A stretch of DNA of 64,000 nucleotides from REEB95 sp050729835 (GTDB taxonomy: Bacteria > Pseudomonadota > Alphaproteobacteria > ATCC43930 > CGMCC-115725): contig JBOHLS010000011.1 in the NCBI GenBank assembly GCA_050729835.1, positions 1 through 64,000 on the forward strand, read 5' to 3'. Below are positions 1-7,446 of the stretch, piece by piece; position 1 is the stretch's first letter; each line of letters starts with the position of its first letter. The position numbers were made by a program, and so were the translations under genes. Under the pieces are notes generated by a model, which searched no databases, had not been told where the DNA came from, and saw only the letters and a list, made by a program, of their open reading frames with translations.

Positions 1-125
1 CTTGACCGCCCCGATCTTCGATGCGAAAACCAGCCCGCCAGTCACGCCCCGCGCCCGGGCGACATCAATCGGAACCCCGGGCGACTTCGTCTCGGAATCA
101 GTGGGCGACTTCGCCGGAATCCGCA
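1..125. mobile_element. Terminal direct repeats of an IS21-like element (end only)
   Basis: Three imperfect repeats of about 20 bases begin at 57, 79 and 103. Each starts GGGCGAC, runs through a short variable part and ends near CGGAA. The last ends at CCGCA around 125. Tandem subterminal repeats with a CA terminus fit the ends of IS21-family elements. No istA or istB coding sequence is visible in bases 1-56, so the rest of the element, if present, lies off the left edge. Bases after 125 read straight into a GDT1-type coding sequence, so this looks like the junction where an element entered or deleted the 5' part of that gene. The family assignment is from recalled pattern and unverified. Confidence 0.5.
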
Positions 126-546
126 GTCCGGATTCATTGGGGTGTGGTTTGGTGGTTTTCTCAGCCCCATGACCTTGGACATGGTGGTCGGCGTGAGCAT
201 GGTCGGAATGTCGATCTGGACGCTGATACCCGACAAGCCGGAAAGGGTTGAACCAGCAGCGCGATACGGTGTGTTTATCACCACTCTCATTGCTTTTTTT
301 GTTGCAGAGATTGGCGACAAGACGCAACTCGCGACGATTGCGCTTGCGGCAGGCTATCGCAATCTTCTGGCGGTGGTGTTGGGAACCACGAGCGGGATGC
401 TATTGGCGAACGTGCCTGTCGTGTTTCTCGGGAGCGCTTTCGCCCATCATCTACCCATGAAAGCCATCCGCTATAGCGCGGCGGCCCTCTTCGCAATCAT
501 TGGCGCTGTGTTCATCGCGCGATCAACGGGACATAATATCTTTTAG
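126..546 (+). pseudogene. TMEM165/GDT1 family cation transporter, 5'-truncated
   Basis: The frame encodes a hydrophobic stretch with LSPMTLDMVVG and IWTLIPDK, then the family signature EIGDKTQLATIALAAGY (E-x-G-D-K-T) and two more membrane segments before a TAG stop. GDT1 proteins are Mn2+/Ca2+-H+ antiporters, usually with two E-x-G-D-K-T regions. Here the first such region is missing, because homology begins where the IS21-like repeats end at about 125. The frame stays open leftward through those repeats but is not protein-like there. A GTG at 142 could start a shortened product of 134 residues. The histidine-rich transporter gene follows 35 bases downstream on the same strand, so the two were probably a metal-handling unit. 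I regard this as a remnant; a functional single-repeat protein is not excluded. Confidence 0.68.
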
Positions 547-581
547 CGCGGGCCGATTATAGACGAGAAGGAACCAAAGAC

Positions 582-1421
582 ATGATGGCTTCGCTTGGCA
601 ATCTATATTCAGCATCGGCGATTCTGCTCATGATCGCTGTTGTCGTGGTTGGCGTCCTGCACACAGCGGTTCCCGATCATTGGGTTCCTATCAGTCTGCT
701 CGCCCGCCAGCACGGCTGGTCGAGGGCTGAAACTGCGCGCGCCGCTGCACGGGCTGGAGCGGGTCACGTTCTTTCAACCCTTCTCATTGGTGTTGTTGTT
801 TGGCTTGTTGGAGTTGCTACGGCTCAACGGTTCGGTGGCGTGATCAACACGCTTTCCAGTCTGGCACTAATTGGATTCGGCGGATGGTGCGTTGTTTCGG
901 CACTGAATGAATTACGCAGCGAACATGAACATCATCATGGTCACGATCACGATCACGAGCATGGCCACGGTCAAGGACATCGCCACGACCATCATGAGAG
1001 TGAGATTCATCACGTCCACATTCACCGGCATGAAGGCCGTCCGCCGCATGTCCATATGCATGCCCATGCCCTCGCAACGGCCCATCCGATCACGTCAGCG
1101 ATGGCGTTCGACCCTCCTTTTCACCAGCACTCACATAAGGCAACGGGTCGAGGGGCGCTCCTGGTCATTCTCGGCTCATCGCCGATGATCGAAGGTATCC
1201 CGGTCTTTTTTGCCGCCGGCAAGTTCGGTCCTGGCCTAATCGTGCTGATGTCCATTTTGTTCGCAGCAAGCACCATCGCCACATACATGGTTCTGTGCGT
1301 CTACTCGGCGGCAGGCTTGGAGAGAATGAAACTTGGCCCGCTAGAGCGTTATGGCGAACTCTTGAGCGGCGCTTTTATCGCCCTCGTGGGGGTCGTCTTT
1401 TGGATTTGGCCGGTTCTCTAA
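582..1421 (+). CDS. Histidine-rich membrane protein, NicO/NiCoT-like metal transporter
   Basis: The 279-residue protein has about six predicted membrane segments (roughly 13-30, 60-80, 90-108, 192-212, 216-240, 260-278). The first carries HTAVPDHW, an H-x4-D-H arrangement like the metal-binding signature of Ni/Co transporters. Between segments 3 and 4 lies a loop (115-185) holding 26 histidines, mostly as HxH and HDH, suited to binding Zn, Ni, Co or Cu. The second half has LGSSPMIEGIPVFF, reminiscent of the paired helix in the same superfamily. An AAGGAA sits 8 bases before ATG 582. Codons are richer in A/T than in the neighbouring chromosome, which suggests transfer. The substrate and direction of transport are not determinable here; export or tolerance is my guess from the His-rich loop and the GDT1 neighbour. 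Confidence 0.7.
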   Translation: MMASLGNLYSASAILLMIAVVVVGVLHTAVPDHWVPISLLARQHGWSRAETARAAARAGAGHVLSTLLIGVVVWLVGVATAQRFGGVINTLSSLALIGFGGWCVVSALNELRSEHEHHHGHDHDHEHGHGQGHRHDHHESEIHHVHIHRHEGRPPHVHMHAHALATAHPITSAMAFDPPFHQHSHKATGRGALLVILGSSPMIEGIPVFFAAGKFGPGLIVLMSILFAASTIATYMVLCVYSAAGLERMKLGPLERYGELLSGAFIALVGVVFWIWPVL

Positions 1422-1536
1422 ATTCCTAGCGATTTCCGCCAATCCTTGGCACGGGCATCGCGACAAAAATTAGTTGCAGGTGGGGAAAACAGAAAAATTC
1501 CCTGTTAAGCCATTAAAATATAACGCATAACAAAAT

Positions 1537-1626
1537 TGGCGGAGGGAGTGGGATTCGAACCCACGTTACGGTTTCCCGTAAACACGCTTTCCAAGCGTGC
1601 GCCTTAAACCGCTCGGCCACCCCTCC
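1537..1626 (-). tRNA. tRNA-Ser (GGA)
   Basis: The minus strand folds into a 90-base serine tRNA with an encoded CCA. The acceptor starts GGAGGGG and the 3' end is TCCCTCC-G-CCA. The anticodon stem CACGC/GCGTG encloses the loop TTGGAAA, giving anticodon GGA. There is a long variable arm, and the T loop contains GGTTCGAATCC. The 3' end faces the lower-GC patch at 1-1536, the usual orientation when an island integrates at a tRNA gene. Confidence 0.96.
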
Positions 1627-1637
1627 GGAGCGCGCGC

Positions 1638-1666
1638 AGCCTAATGAAGCGGTAAAACGGACGCAA
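1638..1666 (-). promoter_or_regulatory. Probable promoter of tRNA-Ser
   Basis: On the minus strand TTGCGT is followed after 17 bases by TAGGCT, ending 11 bases before the tRNA 5' end. Position and spacing fit a sigma-70 stable-RNA promoter, although the -10 is a poor match. The -35 immediately follows the hairpin at 1667-1684. Confidence 0.4.
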
Positions 1667-1684
1667 CCGCCCGGTGCCGGGCGG
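1667..1684 (-). terminator. GC hairpin after the small unknown gene
   Basis: CCGCCCGG and CCGGGCGG form a perfect 8-bp stem with a 2-base gap, directly after the stop of the gene at 1687-1932. The minus strand then reads TTGCGTCCGTTTT. The T tract is interrupted, so this is a plausible but weak intrinsic terminator separating that gene from tRNA-Ser. Confidence 0.45.
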
Positions 1685-1686
1685 GC

Positions 1687-1932
1687 TCAGGCGACGTGGC
1701 TGCCGATCTCGCGTTCGACCGGCGGAGCGAGCGGCAGGCCGGCATAATCGCTGCGCAGCTCGGCGCGGATTCGGTTGATCTCGGAGATGATATCGACCCA
1801 GATCGCGGCGGCGCCGGCATCGCCGCTGTCCATCAACGAAGCGGCGCGGAAGCCGGCCTTGATCGTAGCGCCGGTGCCGTGCCGACGGATCATCAGCTGG
1901 GCGGCCTGACGGAGTTCGGAATGACGCAGCAT
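1687..1932 (-). CDS. Small conserved-looking protein of unknown function
   Basis: An 81-residue soluble protein starts at ATG 1932. The core (residues 8-55) has an alternating helical pattern: AAQLMIRRHG, then a run of Ala with Arg, then GDAGAAAIWVDIISEI. This resembles short alphaproteobacterial proteins with a hydrophobic-x-RHG motif followed by a W-x-x-I helix, but I cannot name a family with confidence. An in-frame ATG at 1986 would add 18 basic residues that look less protein-like. No strong Shine-Dalgarno sequence precedes either start. A GC hairpin follows the stop. It stands alone between tRNA-Ser and a divergent small membrane protein gene. Confidence 0.5.
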   Translation of the reverse strand: MLRHSELRQAAQLMIRRHGTGATIKAGFRAASLMDSGDAGAAAIWVDIISEINRIRAELRSDYAGLPLAPPVEREIGSHVA

Positions 1933-2102
1933 CACAGCAAGCTTTCGGCAGAGCGGTCGGCGGGCGCGAACCCGCGCTATTTTCATAACATTGAGACGTG
2001 AACAGGGTATTGACGCGGTAACCTTGCCAAGGTCCCGGCCTCTGCCGCACCATCTTTGCCGGGCGTTAACCAAACTCGGCCCGAGCGGGGGAGATCGGCG
2101 GA

Positions 2103-2402
2103 ATGACGGGCGCGTTGCGGCTTCTCAGCCGCTGGTTCGGTGCGGCGTTGTTGATCGCGGCCTTGCTCGTGTTCGGCCACGATTTGCTGGGCTGGCGGGC
2201 GGCGCATGCGTTCGCGCCCATCTCGCTCGGCGAATTGTGGTTCGAGCTGCACCGCGCCAGCCTGGCGGCGGCGCGGCGCGACTTGCCGGCGCCACTTTGG
2301 GATCCGGTCATGGTTACGCTGTTGCGGCTGTGGGCTGTGCCGGCCCTGGCGTTGCCCGGCTTGGTGCTTTACTGCTGGCCGGCGCGCAAGCGCCGCCGTT
2401 AG
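2103..2402 (+). CDS. Small membrane protein, unknown function
   Basis: The 99-residue product has two hydrophobic segments, about residues 12-28 (FGAALLIAALLVFGHDLLG) and 72-92 (LLRLWAVPALALPGLVLYC). A middle stretch, LGELWFELHRASLAAARRD, is followed by PLWDP. It ends in a basic CWPARKRRR tail, which suggests a cytoplasmic C terminus. GGGGGAG lies 9 bases before the ATG. The stop is 3 bases from the convergent lepA stop. I recall similar uncharacterised proteins in alphaproteobacteria but cannot assign a role. Confidence 0.6.
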   Translation: MTGALRLLSRWFGAALLIAALLVFGHDLLGWRAAHAFAPISLGELWFELHRASLAAARRDLPAPLWDPVMVTLLRLWAVPALALPGLVLYCWPARKRRR

Positions 2403-2405
2403 GCG

Positions 2406-4208
2406 TCACTCGTCGCCCATCTTGAGCGCGGCGATGAAGGCCGATTGCGGAATCTCAACCTTGCCGAACTGGCGCATCCGCTTGCGGCCTTCCTTCTGCT
2501 TCTCCAGCAGTTTCCGTTTCCGGGTCACGTCGCCGCCATAGCACTTGGCGAGCACGTCCTTGCGCAAGGCCTTCACCGTCTCGCGCGCGATGACGCGGCC
2601 GCCGATCGCCGCCTGGATGGCGATCAGGAACAGTTGGCGCGGGATGAGCTCCTTCAGCCGCTCGCACATCGCGCGGCCGCGCCGTTCCGCCTGGCTGCGG
2701 TGAGCGATGGTGGCGAGCGCATCGACCGGATCGCCGTTGACCAGGATGTTCATCTGCACCAGATCGCCCGCCTCGTATCCGTCCATCTGATAGTCGAAGC
2801 TGGCATAACCACGACTCACGGACTTGAGCCGGTCGTAGAAATCGAACACGACCTCGTTCAACGGCAGCCGGTAGACCACCATGGCGCGGCGGCCGGCATA
2901 GGTCAGGTCCTTCTGCGCGCCACGCCGCTCCTCGCACAGCTTCAGCACGCTGCCGAGATAGTCGTCGGGGACCAGGATGGTCGCCTTGATCCAAGGCTCT
3001 TCCATGTGATCGAGCTTGACCGGATCCGGCATGTCGACCGGGTTGTGCAACGCCACCATCGAGCCGTCGGTCAGATGGACGTGGTAGACGACCGAGGGGG
3101 CCGTCGGAATGAGATCGAGATTGAACTCGCGCTCGAGCCGTTCCTGGATGATCTCCAAATGCAGCAGTCCCAGAAATCCGCAGCGGAAGCCGAAGCCCAG
3201 CGCGGCAGAGGTCTCGGGCTCGTACTCGAAGCTCGCATCGTTGAGCCGGAGTTTCGACAGGCTGTCGCGCAGATGGTCGTAATCGGCGGCGTCGGCGGGA
3301 AACAGGCCGCAGAACACCACGGGTTGCAACGGCTTGAAGCCGGGCAGCGGTTGCGCCGCCGGCCGCCGGTCCTCGGTGATGGTATCGCCAATCTTGCAAT
3401 CGGCGACGGTCTTGATGCCCGCGGTGATGAACCCGATGTCTCCGGGTCCGAGCTCGGCCATCGGCAACGGCTTGGGCGTGAACACGCCGACTTTCTCGAC
3501 GACATGATCGGCGCCGGTCGCCATGAAACGGATTTTCAGCCCGGGCTTTAGGATTCCGTCCTTGACGCGCACCAGGATGACGACGCCGAGATAGGAATCG
3601 TACCAGCTGTCGACCAGCAGCGCCTTGAGCGGCGCCTGCGCGTCGCCTTGCGGCGCCGGCAGGCGCTCGACCAGCGCTTCGAGCACGGCGTCGATGTTGA
3701 GCCCGGTCTTGGCCGAGATTTCGATCGCGCCCGAGGCATCGAGCCCGATTACTTCCTCGATCTGCTCCCGCACGCGCTGCGGCTCGGCCGCCGGCAGGTC
3801 GATCTTGTTCAAGATCGGCACGATCTCGTGCCCGGCGTCGATCGCCTGATAGACGTTCGCCAGCGTCTGCGCCTCGACGCCCTGGCTGGCGTCGACCACC
3901 AGCAGCGAGCCCTCGCACGCCGCCAGGGACCGGCTCACCTCGTAGGCGAAGTCGACGTGGCCCGGCGTGTCCATCAGATTGAGCTCGTAGGCTTGGCCGT
4001 TCTTCGCCGTGTAGTTGAGGCGGACGGTCTGCGCCTTGATGGTGATGCCGCGCTCGCGCTCGATGTCCATCGAATCGAGCACCTGGGCGCGCATCTCGCG
4101 CGCCTCGAGGCCGCCGCAGCGCTCGATCAGCCGGTCGGCCAGGGTCGACTTGCCGTGGTCGATATGGGCGATGATCGCGAAGTTCCGGATATGCGCGAGA
4201 TCGGTCAT
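2406..4208 (-). CDS. lepA: Elongation factor 4 (LepA), ribosome-associated GTPase
   Basis: This 600-residue translational GTPase rescues or remodels stalled elongating ribosomes. All G motifs are visible: AHIDHGKSTLADRL (G1), RGITIKAQTV (G2), DTPGHVDF (G3), NKIDLPAA (G4) and SAKTGLN (G5). Domains II, III and V follow, with GFRCGFLGLLHLEIIQERL, and the LepA-specific C-terminal domain ends KMGDE. I place the start at MTDLAHIRNF (ATG 4208). An ATG six codons earlier adds only MHSYGS. It is the last gene of the minus-strand translation run and lies 10 bases after the FkbM pseudogene. Confidence 0.97.
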   Translation of the reverse strand: MTDLAHIRNFAIIAHIDHGKSTLADRLIERCGGLEAREMRAQVLDSMDIERERGITIKAQTVRLNYTAKNGQAYELNLMDTPGHVDFAYEVSRSLAACEGSLLVVDASQGVEAQTLANVYQAIDAGHEIVPILNKIDLPAAEPQRVREQIEEVIGLDASGAIEISAKTGLNIDAVLEALVERLPAPQGDAQAPLKALLVDSWYDSYLGVVILVRVKDGILKPGLKIRFMATGADHVVEKVGVFTPKPLPMAELGPGDIGFITAGIKTVADCKIGDTITEDRRPAAQPLPGFKPLQPVVFCGLFPADAADYDHLRDSLSKLRLNDASFEYEPETSAALGFGFRCGFLGLLHLEIIQERLEREFNLDLIPTAPSVVYHVHLTDGSMVALHNPVDMPDPVKLDHMEEPWIKATILVPDDYLGSVLKLCEERRGAQKDLTYAGRRAMVVYRLPLNEVVFDFYDRLKSVSRGYASFDYQMDGYEAGDLVQMNILVNGDPVDALATIAHRSQAERRGRAMCERLKELIPRQLFLIAIQAAIGGRVIARETVKALRKDVLAKCYGGDVTRKRKLLEKQKEGRKRMRQFGKVEIPQSAFIAALKMGDE

Positions 4209-4218
4209 GGAACCATAA

Positions 4219-5056
4219 CTATGCACGCCACCAATCGGCGAGCGACGTGACTTCCCGGAAGCCGGTGAAGGCGACGTTCGCCGCTTGCGGTACGCCGATC
4301 ATGTTCACCGACACGGTATTGCCGAAGACGTTCTTTTGCACGCCGAAGAAGTTGGCCGGGTTGAACAGCGGCGACAGGTGCCAGTAAAGCCGGTAGCCGA
4401 GCTCGAACAGCAACGCGAGCAAGGCCACGGATTTTTCCTGGCGGTCGTTTTCGACGTAGAGCACCGGCCGGTGCCGCGCCAGCGCCGCGCGGCCGCCTTC
4501 GAGGCACCTCGCCCTCCATGCCCTCGATGTCGATCTTAACGAAATGGCACCGGTCGAGCGCCAGGGAATCGAGCGTCACTTGCGGCACTGTTTCGCCCGC
4601 CGTGAACGCGCCGAGCGCCAGTCCGCCAAAATTATTCGTTGCGCCATAATTGAGCGGCGGCACCAGGACATTGCCCGCCTCGCGGCCGACGCAGGCCTGA
4701 TGCGTGAAGACGTTCGACGGCGCATTCAGCACGACGTTGGCGCAGAGAATCTGATGGATGATGCGCTGCGTCTCGAAGGCGATGACACGACCGCCACGAC
4801 CCACCGCCTGGGCGAAATAGACCGTGTGCGCGCCCATGTTGGCGCCGAGATCGAGCACGGTCATGCCCGGCTTGACGATCTGCGCGAAGAGCGCGGTTTC
4901 GGCTTCGGAAAACTCGCCGTAGAGATCGAGCGAGCCGCCGACATAGCGATCTGTCGCAAGGTAGAGCATCACGCCGTGACGGCAGCGTTTAGCGCGCAGC
5001 GGCGGCCGGTCGAAGACCAACCGGTCATCCACAACCGCCTGTGGCGAGGCGTTCAC
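4219..5056 (-). pseudogene. FkbM family SAM-dependent methyltransferase, one-base frameshift
   Basis: From a GTG at 5056, overlapping the pheT stop as GTGA, the frame encodes CRHGVMLYLATDRYVGGSLD, then the SAM-binding motif VLDLGANMGAHTVYF, VIAFETQR and VKIDIEGMEGEV. At that point homology moves to another frame that continues LYVENDRQEKSVALLALLFE and ends EVTSLADWWRA before TAG. The break lies at 4503-4504, where the minus strand reads GTGCCTCGAAGG; removing one C restores EVLEGGRAALARHRPV. The total of 838 bases equals a 278-residue protein plus one base. FkbM enzymes methylate sugar or peptide hydroxyls. The conservation on both sides suggests a recent mutation or a sequencing error. Confidence 0.75.
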
Positions 5057-7446
5057 CGCCGGAGGCTTCCGCCGGTGGCCTTTTCGACGGCGGCCACCAG
5101 CTTGGCCGAGAAACCCTCGATTTCGGCGTCGGTGAGGGTCGCCTCGGCCGGCTGCAAGGTCACGCTGATCGCCAGCGACTTCTTGTCCTCGGGCAAGCCC
5201 TTGCCTTGATAGAGGTCGAACAGCCGAACCTCCGACACCAGCTTGCGATCGATGCCGCGCGCGGCGCGCAGCAGGGTTTCCGCCGGCACGGCCGCGTCGA
5301 CGACGAAGGCGAAATCGCGGCTCACCGGCTGGAACGGCGACAACTTGAGCAGCGGCTGCGCGGCGCCCTTGGCACGCGGCTCGGGCACAGCATCGAGAAA
5401 CACCTCGAAGCCGGCGACCGGCCCTTCGACCGCCAACGACCGCAGCACGCCGGGATGGATTTCGCCGAAGGTCGCGAGCGCCTTCGGCCCCTGGCGCAAC
5501 GTGCCGGAGCGGCCGGGATGATACCAAGCTGGCGCCGCAGCCTCGAGCTGCACCGCTTCGGCGGCCACGCCAGCGGCGGCCAAGGCGGCGAGCGCATCGG
5601 CCTTGGCGTCGAACGCGCCCACTTGGCGCGCCGGCTCGTCCCAGGCCTTGCGCCGGACGGCGCCGGCGCGGATGCCGGCGGCAACGAGATCCTGGCCTTC
5701 AGGCGTGTCGTCGCGATAGCTCGGTCCGATTTCGAACAGCGCGGCATCGGCGAGGCCACGATCGGCGTTGCGCCGCGCTGCGACGAGCAAATTCGGTAAT
5801 ATCGACGGCCGCATGGCGTCGAGATCGGCGCTGATCGGATTGAGCAGCTTCAGGTTCGCCGCGCCGCCGCCGAACATCATCGCATCCTTCGACGCCAGGA
5901 ACGAGAAGCTCACCGCCTCGACCAGGCCGCGCACCGCCAGCGTGCGCCGGACCAGGCCGGCGCGGCGTTGCGCCGGGGTCAACGCCGGTGCCGGCACGGC
6001 GCCATCGCGCGGCAGCGATTCCGCCGGAATCGAATCGTAGCCGTAGATGCGCAAGACCTCTTCGACCAGACAGGCCTCGCCTTCGATATCGGCCCGCCAC
6101 GACGGCGGCTCGACCTCGAGGCGATCGCCGGTTCCTTCGACAGCGCAGCCGAGTGCCTGGAGGATGCGGCGCTGCTCGCCGGCGGCGATTTCGACGCCGC
6201 CGAGGCTGCGCACCCGATCGGGCCGGAAGCCGATGGTGCGCCGCCATTGCGGCACCGCGCCGGCGACGGCAATTTCCGAGGCCGTGCCGCCGCAGTGCTC
6301 GAGGATCAGCCGCGCCGCGATCTCGAGCCCCGGGCGGACGAACTCAGGATCGAGTCCGCGCTCGAAGCGATAACGCGCATCGCTTTGCAGGTTGAGCTTG
6401 CGGCCGGTTGCCGCCGTCCGCACCGGATCGAACAACGCCGCCTCGATAAAGACGCTGGTCGTGGCCTCCGTGCAGCCGCTTGCAGCACCGCCGATCACGC
6501 CGCCCAGGCTAAGGACGCCGCTGGCATCGGCGATCACCGTCATGTCCGGCTCGAGCGCGCAGGTCTTGCCGTTGAGCGCGGCCAAGCTTTCGCCCGCGCG
6601 CGCACCGCGCACCGCAAGATCGCCTTTGAGCTTGTCGGCGTCGAAGACATGCAGCGGCCGGCCGAGATCGAAGGTCAGGAAGTTGGTGATGTCGACCAGC
6701 GCCGAGATCGGCCGCAGGCCGATCGAGCTCAGCCGCTCCTGCAGCCAGGCCGGGCTCGGGCCGTTCTTGAGGCCGCGCACGAGGCGGCCCAGGAATAGCG
6801 GGCAGGCCTTGTCGTCAGGCCCCGCCAGGTGAACGGCAATGGGACACGGGAATGCGCCGGCGACCGGCGCCGCGTCGAGGACCTTGAGCCTGCCCAGGCC
6901 GGCGGCGGCGAGGTCGCGCGCGAGGCCGCGCACGCTCAGGCAATCGGCGCGATTGGGCGTGACCTTGACATCGAGCACCGGATCGTCGAGACGCGCCGCC
7001 TTGACGAAGCTGTCGCCCGGCCGCGCATCTGCGGACAATTCGATGATGCCGGCGTGATCGTCCGACAGCATGAGCTCATAGCCCGAGCACAGCATGCCGT
7101 TCGACACCACGCCGCGGATCTTGCTCGCCTTCAGCGCCTGACCCGAGCGCGGGATGACCGCGCCCGGCGGCGCGAAGACGCCGAGCATCCCGGCGCGAGC
7201 GTTGGGCGCGCCGCACACCACCTCGACCTTCGCCGTGCCGGTATCGACCAGGCAGAGTTGGAGCTTGTCGGCGTCGGGATGCCGCTTCGCCTCGACCACC
7301 CGCGCGACGACGAACGGCGCCAGGTGCTTGCTGCGATCCTCGATGCTTTCGACTTCGAGACCGAGCATCACCAGCTTGGCGACGATGGCGTCGAGCGCGG
7401 CGGCGGTTTCGAGATGGATCTTGAACCAGCCTAGCGTCGTCTTCAT
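5053..7446 (-). CDS. pheT: Phenylalanine-tRNA ligase beta subunit
   Basis: The 797-residue beta chain of the alpha2-beta2 PheRS charges tRNA-Phe. The N-terminal tRNA-binding fold is present (VVCGAPNARAGMLGVFAPPG and VSNGMLCSGYEL). It is followed by the B3/B4 editing region, the B5 domain and the catalytic-like core with RYRFERGLDPEF. The C-terminal ferredoxin-fold anticodon-binding domain spans about 700-797 (LSPFQPVSRDFAFVVD). The start overlaps the pheS stop by 4 bases (ATGA), so the subunits are translationally coupled. Length is normal for the family. Confidence 0.98.
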   Translation of the reverse strand: MKTTLGWFKIHLETAAALDAIVAKLVMLGLEVESIEDRSKHLAPFVVARVVEAKRHPDADKLQLCLVDTGTAKVEVVCGAPNARAGMLGVFAPPGAVIPRSGQALKASKIRGVVSNGMLCSGYELMLSDDHAGIIELSADARPGDSFVKAARLDDPVLDVKVTPNRADCLSVRGLARDLAAAGLGRLKVLDAAPVAGAFPCPIAVHLAGPDDKACPLFLGRLVRGLKNGPSPAWLQERLSSIGLRPISALVDITNFLTFDLGRPLHVFDADKLKGDLAVRGARAGESLAALNGKTCALEPDMTVIADASGVLSLGGVIGGAASGCTEATTSVFIEAALFDPVRTAATGRKLNLQSDARYRFERGLDPEFVRPGLEIAARLILEHCGGTASEIAVAGAVPQWRRTIGFRPDRVRSLGGVEIAAGEQRRILQALGCAVEGTGDRLEVEPPSWRADIEGEACLVEEVLRIYGYDSIPAESLPRDGAVPAPALTPAQRRAGLVRRTLAVRGLVEAVSFSFLASKDAMMFGGGAANLKLLNPISADLDAMRPSILPNLLVAARRNADRGLADAALFEIGPSYRDDTPEGQDLVAAGIRAGAVRRKAWDEPARQVGAFDAKADALAALAAAGVAAEAVQLEAAAPAWYHPGRSGTLRQGPKALATFGEIHPGVLRSLAVEGPVAGFEVFLDAVPEPRAKGAAQPLLKLSPFQPVSRDFAFVVDAAVPAETLLRAARGIDRKLVSEVRLFDLYQGKGLPEDKKSLAISVTLQPAEATLTDAEIEGFSAKLVAAVEKATGGSLRR

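Noticed and set aside
21..251. Small open frame crossing the IS-like repeats
   Set aside because: It translates repeat DNA and leaves the GDT1 frame; no protein-like pattern.
905..1140. CAC/CAT-rich repeats read as a possible DNA satellite
   Set aside because: They are codons of the His-rich loop in frame, with no regular period.
2445..3551. Open frame of 368 codons opposite lepA
   Set aside because: Antisense to a conserved GTPase; composition typical of a reverse-strand shadow.
4544..5209. Plus-strand open frame opposite the FkbM gene
   Set aside because: The minus strand shows SAM-methyltransferase motifs, while this frame is low in hydrophobic order and has no motif.
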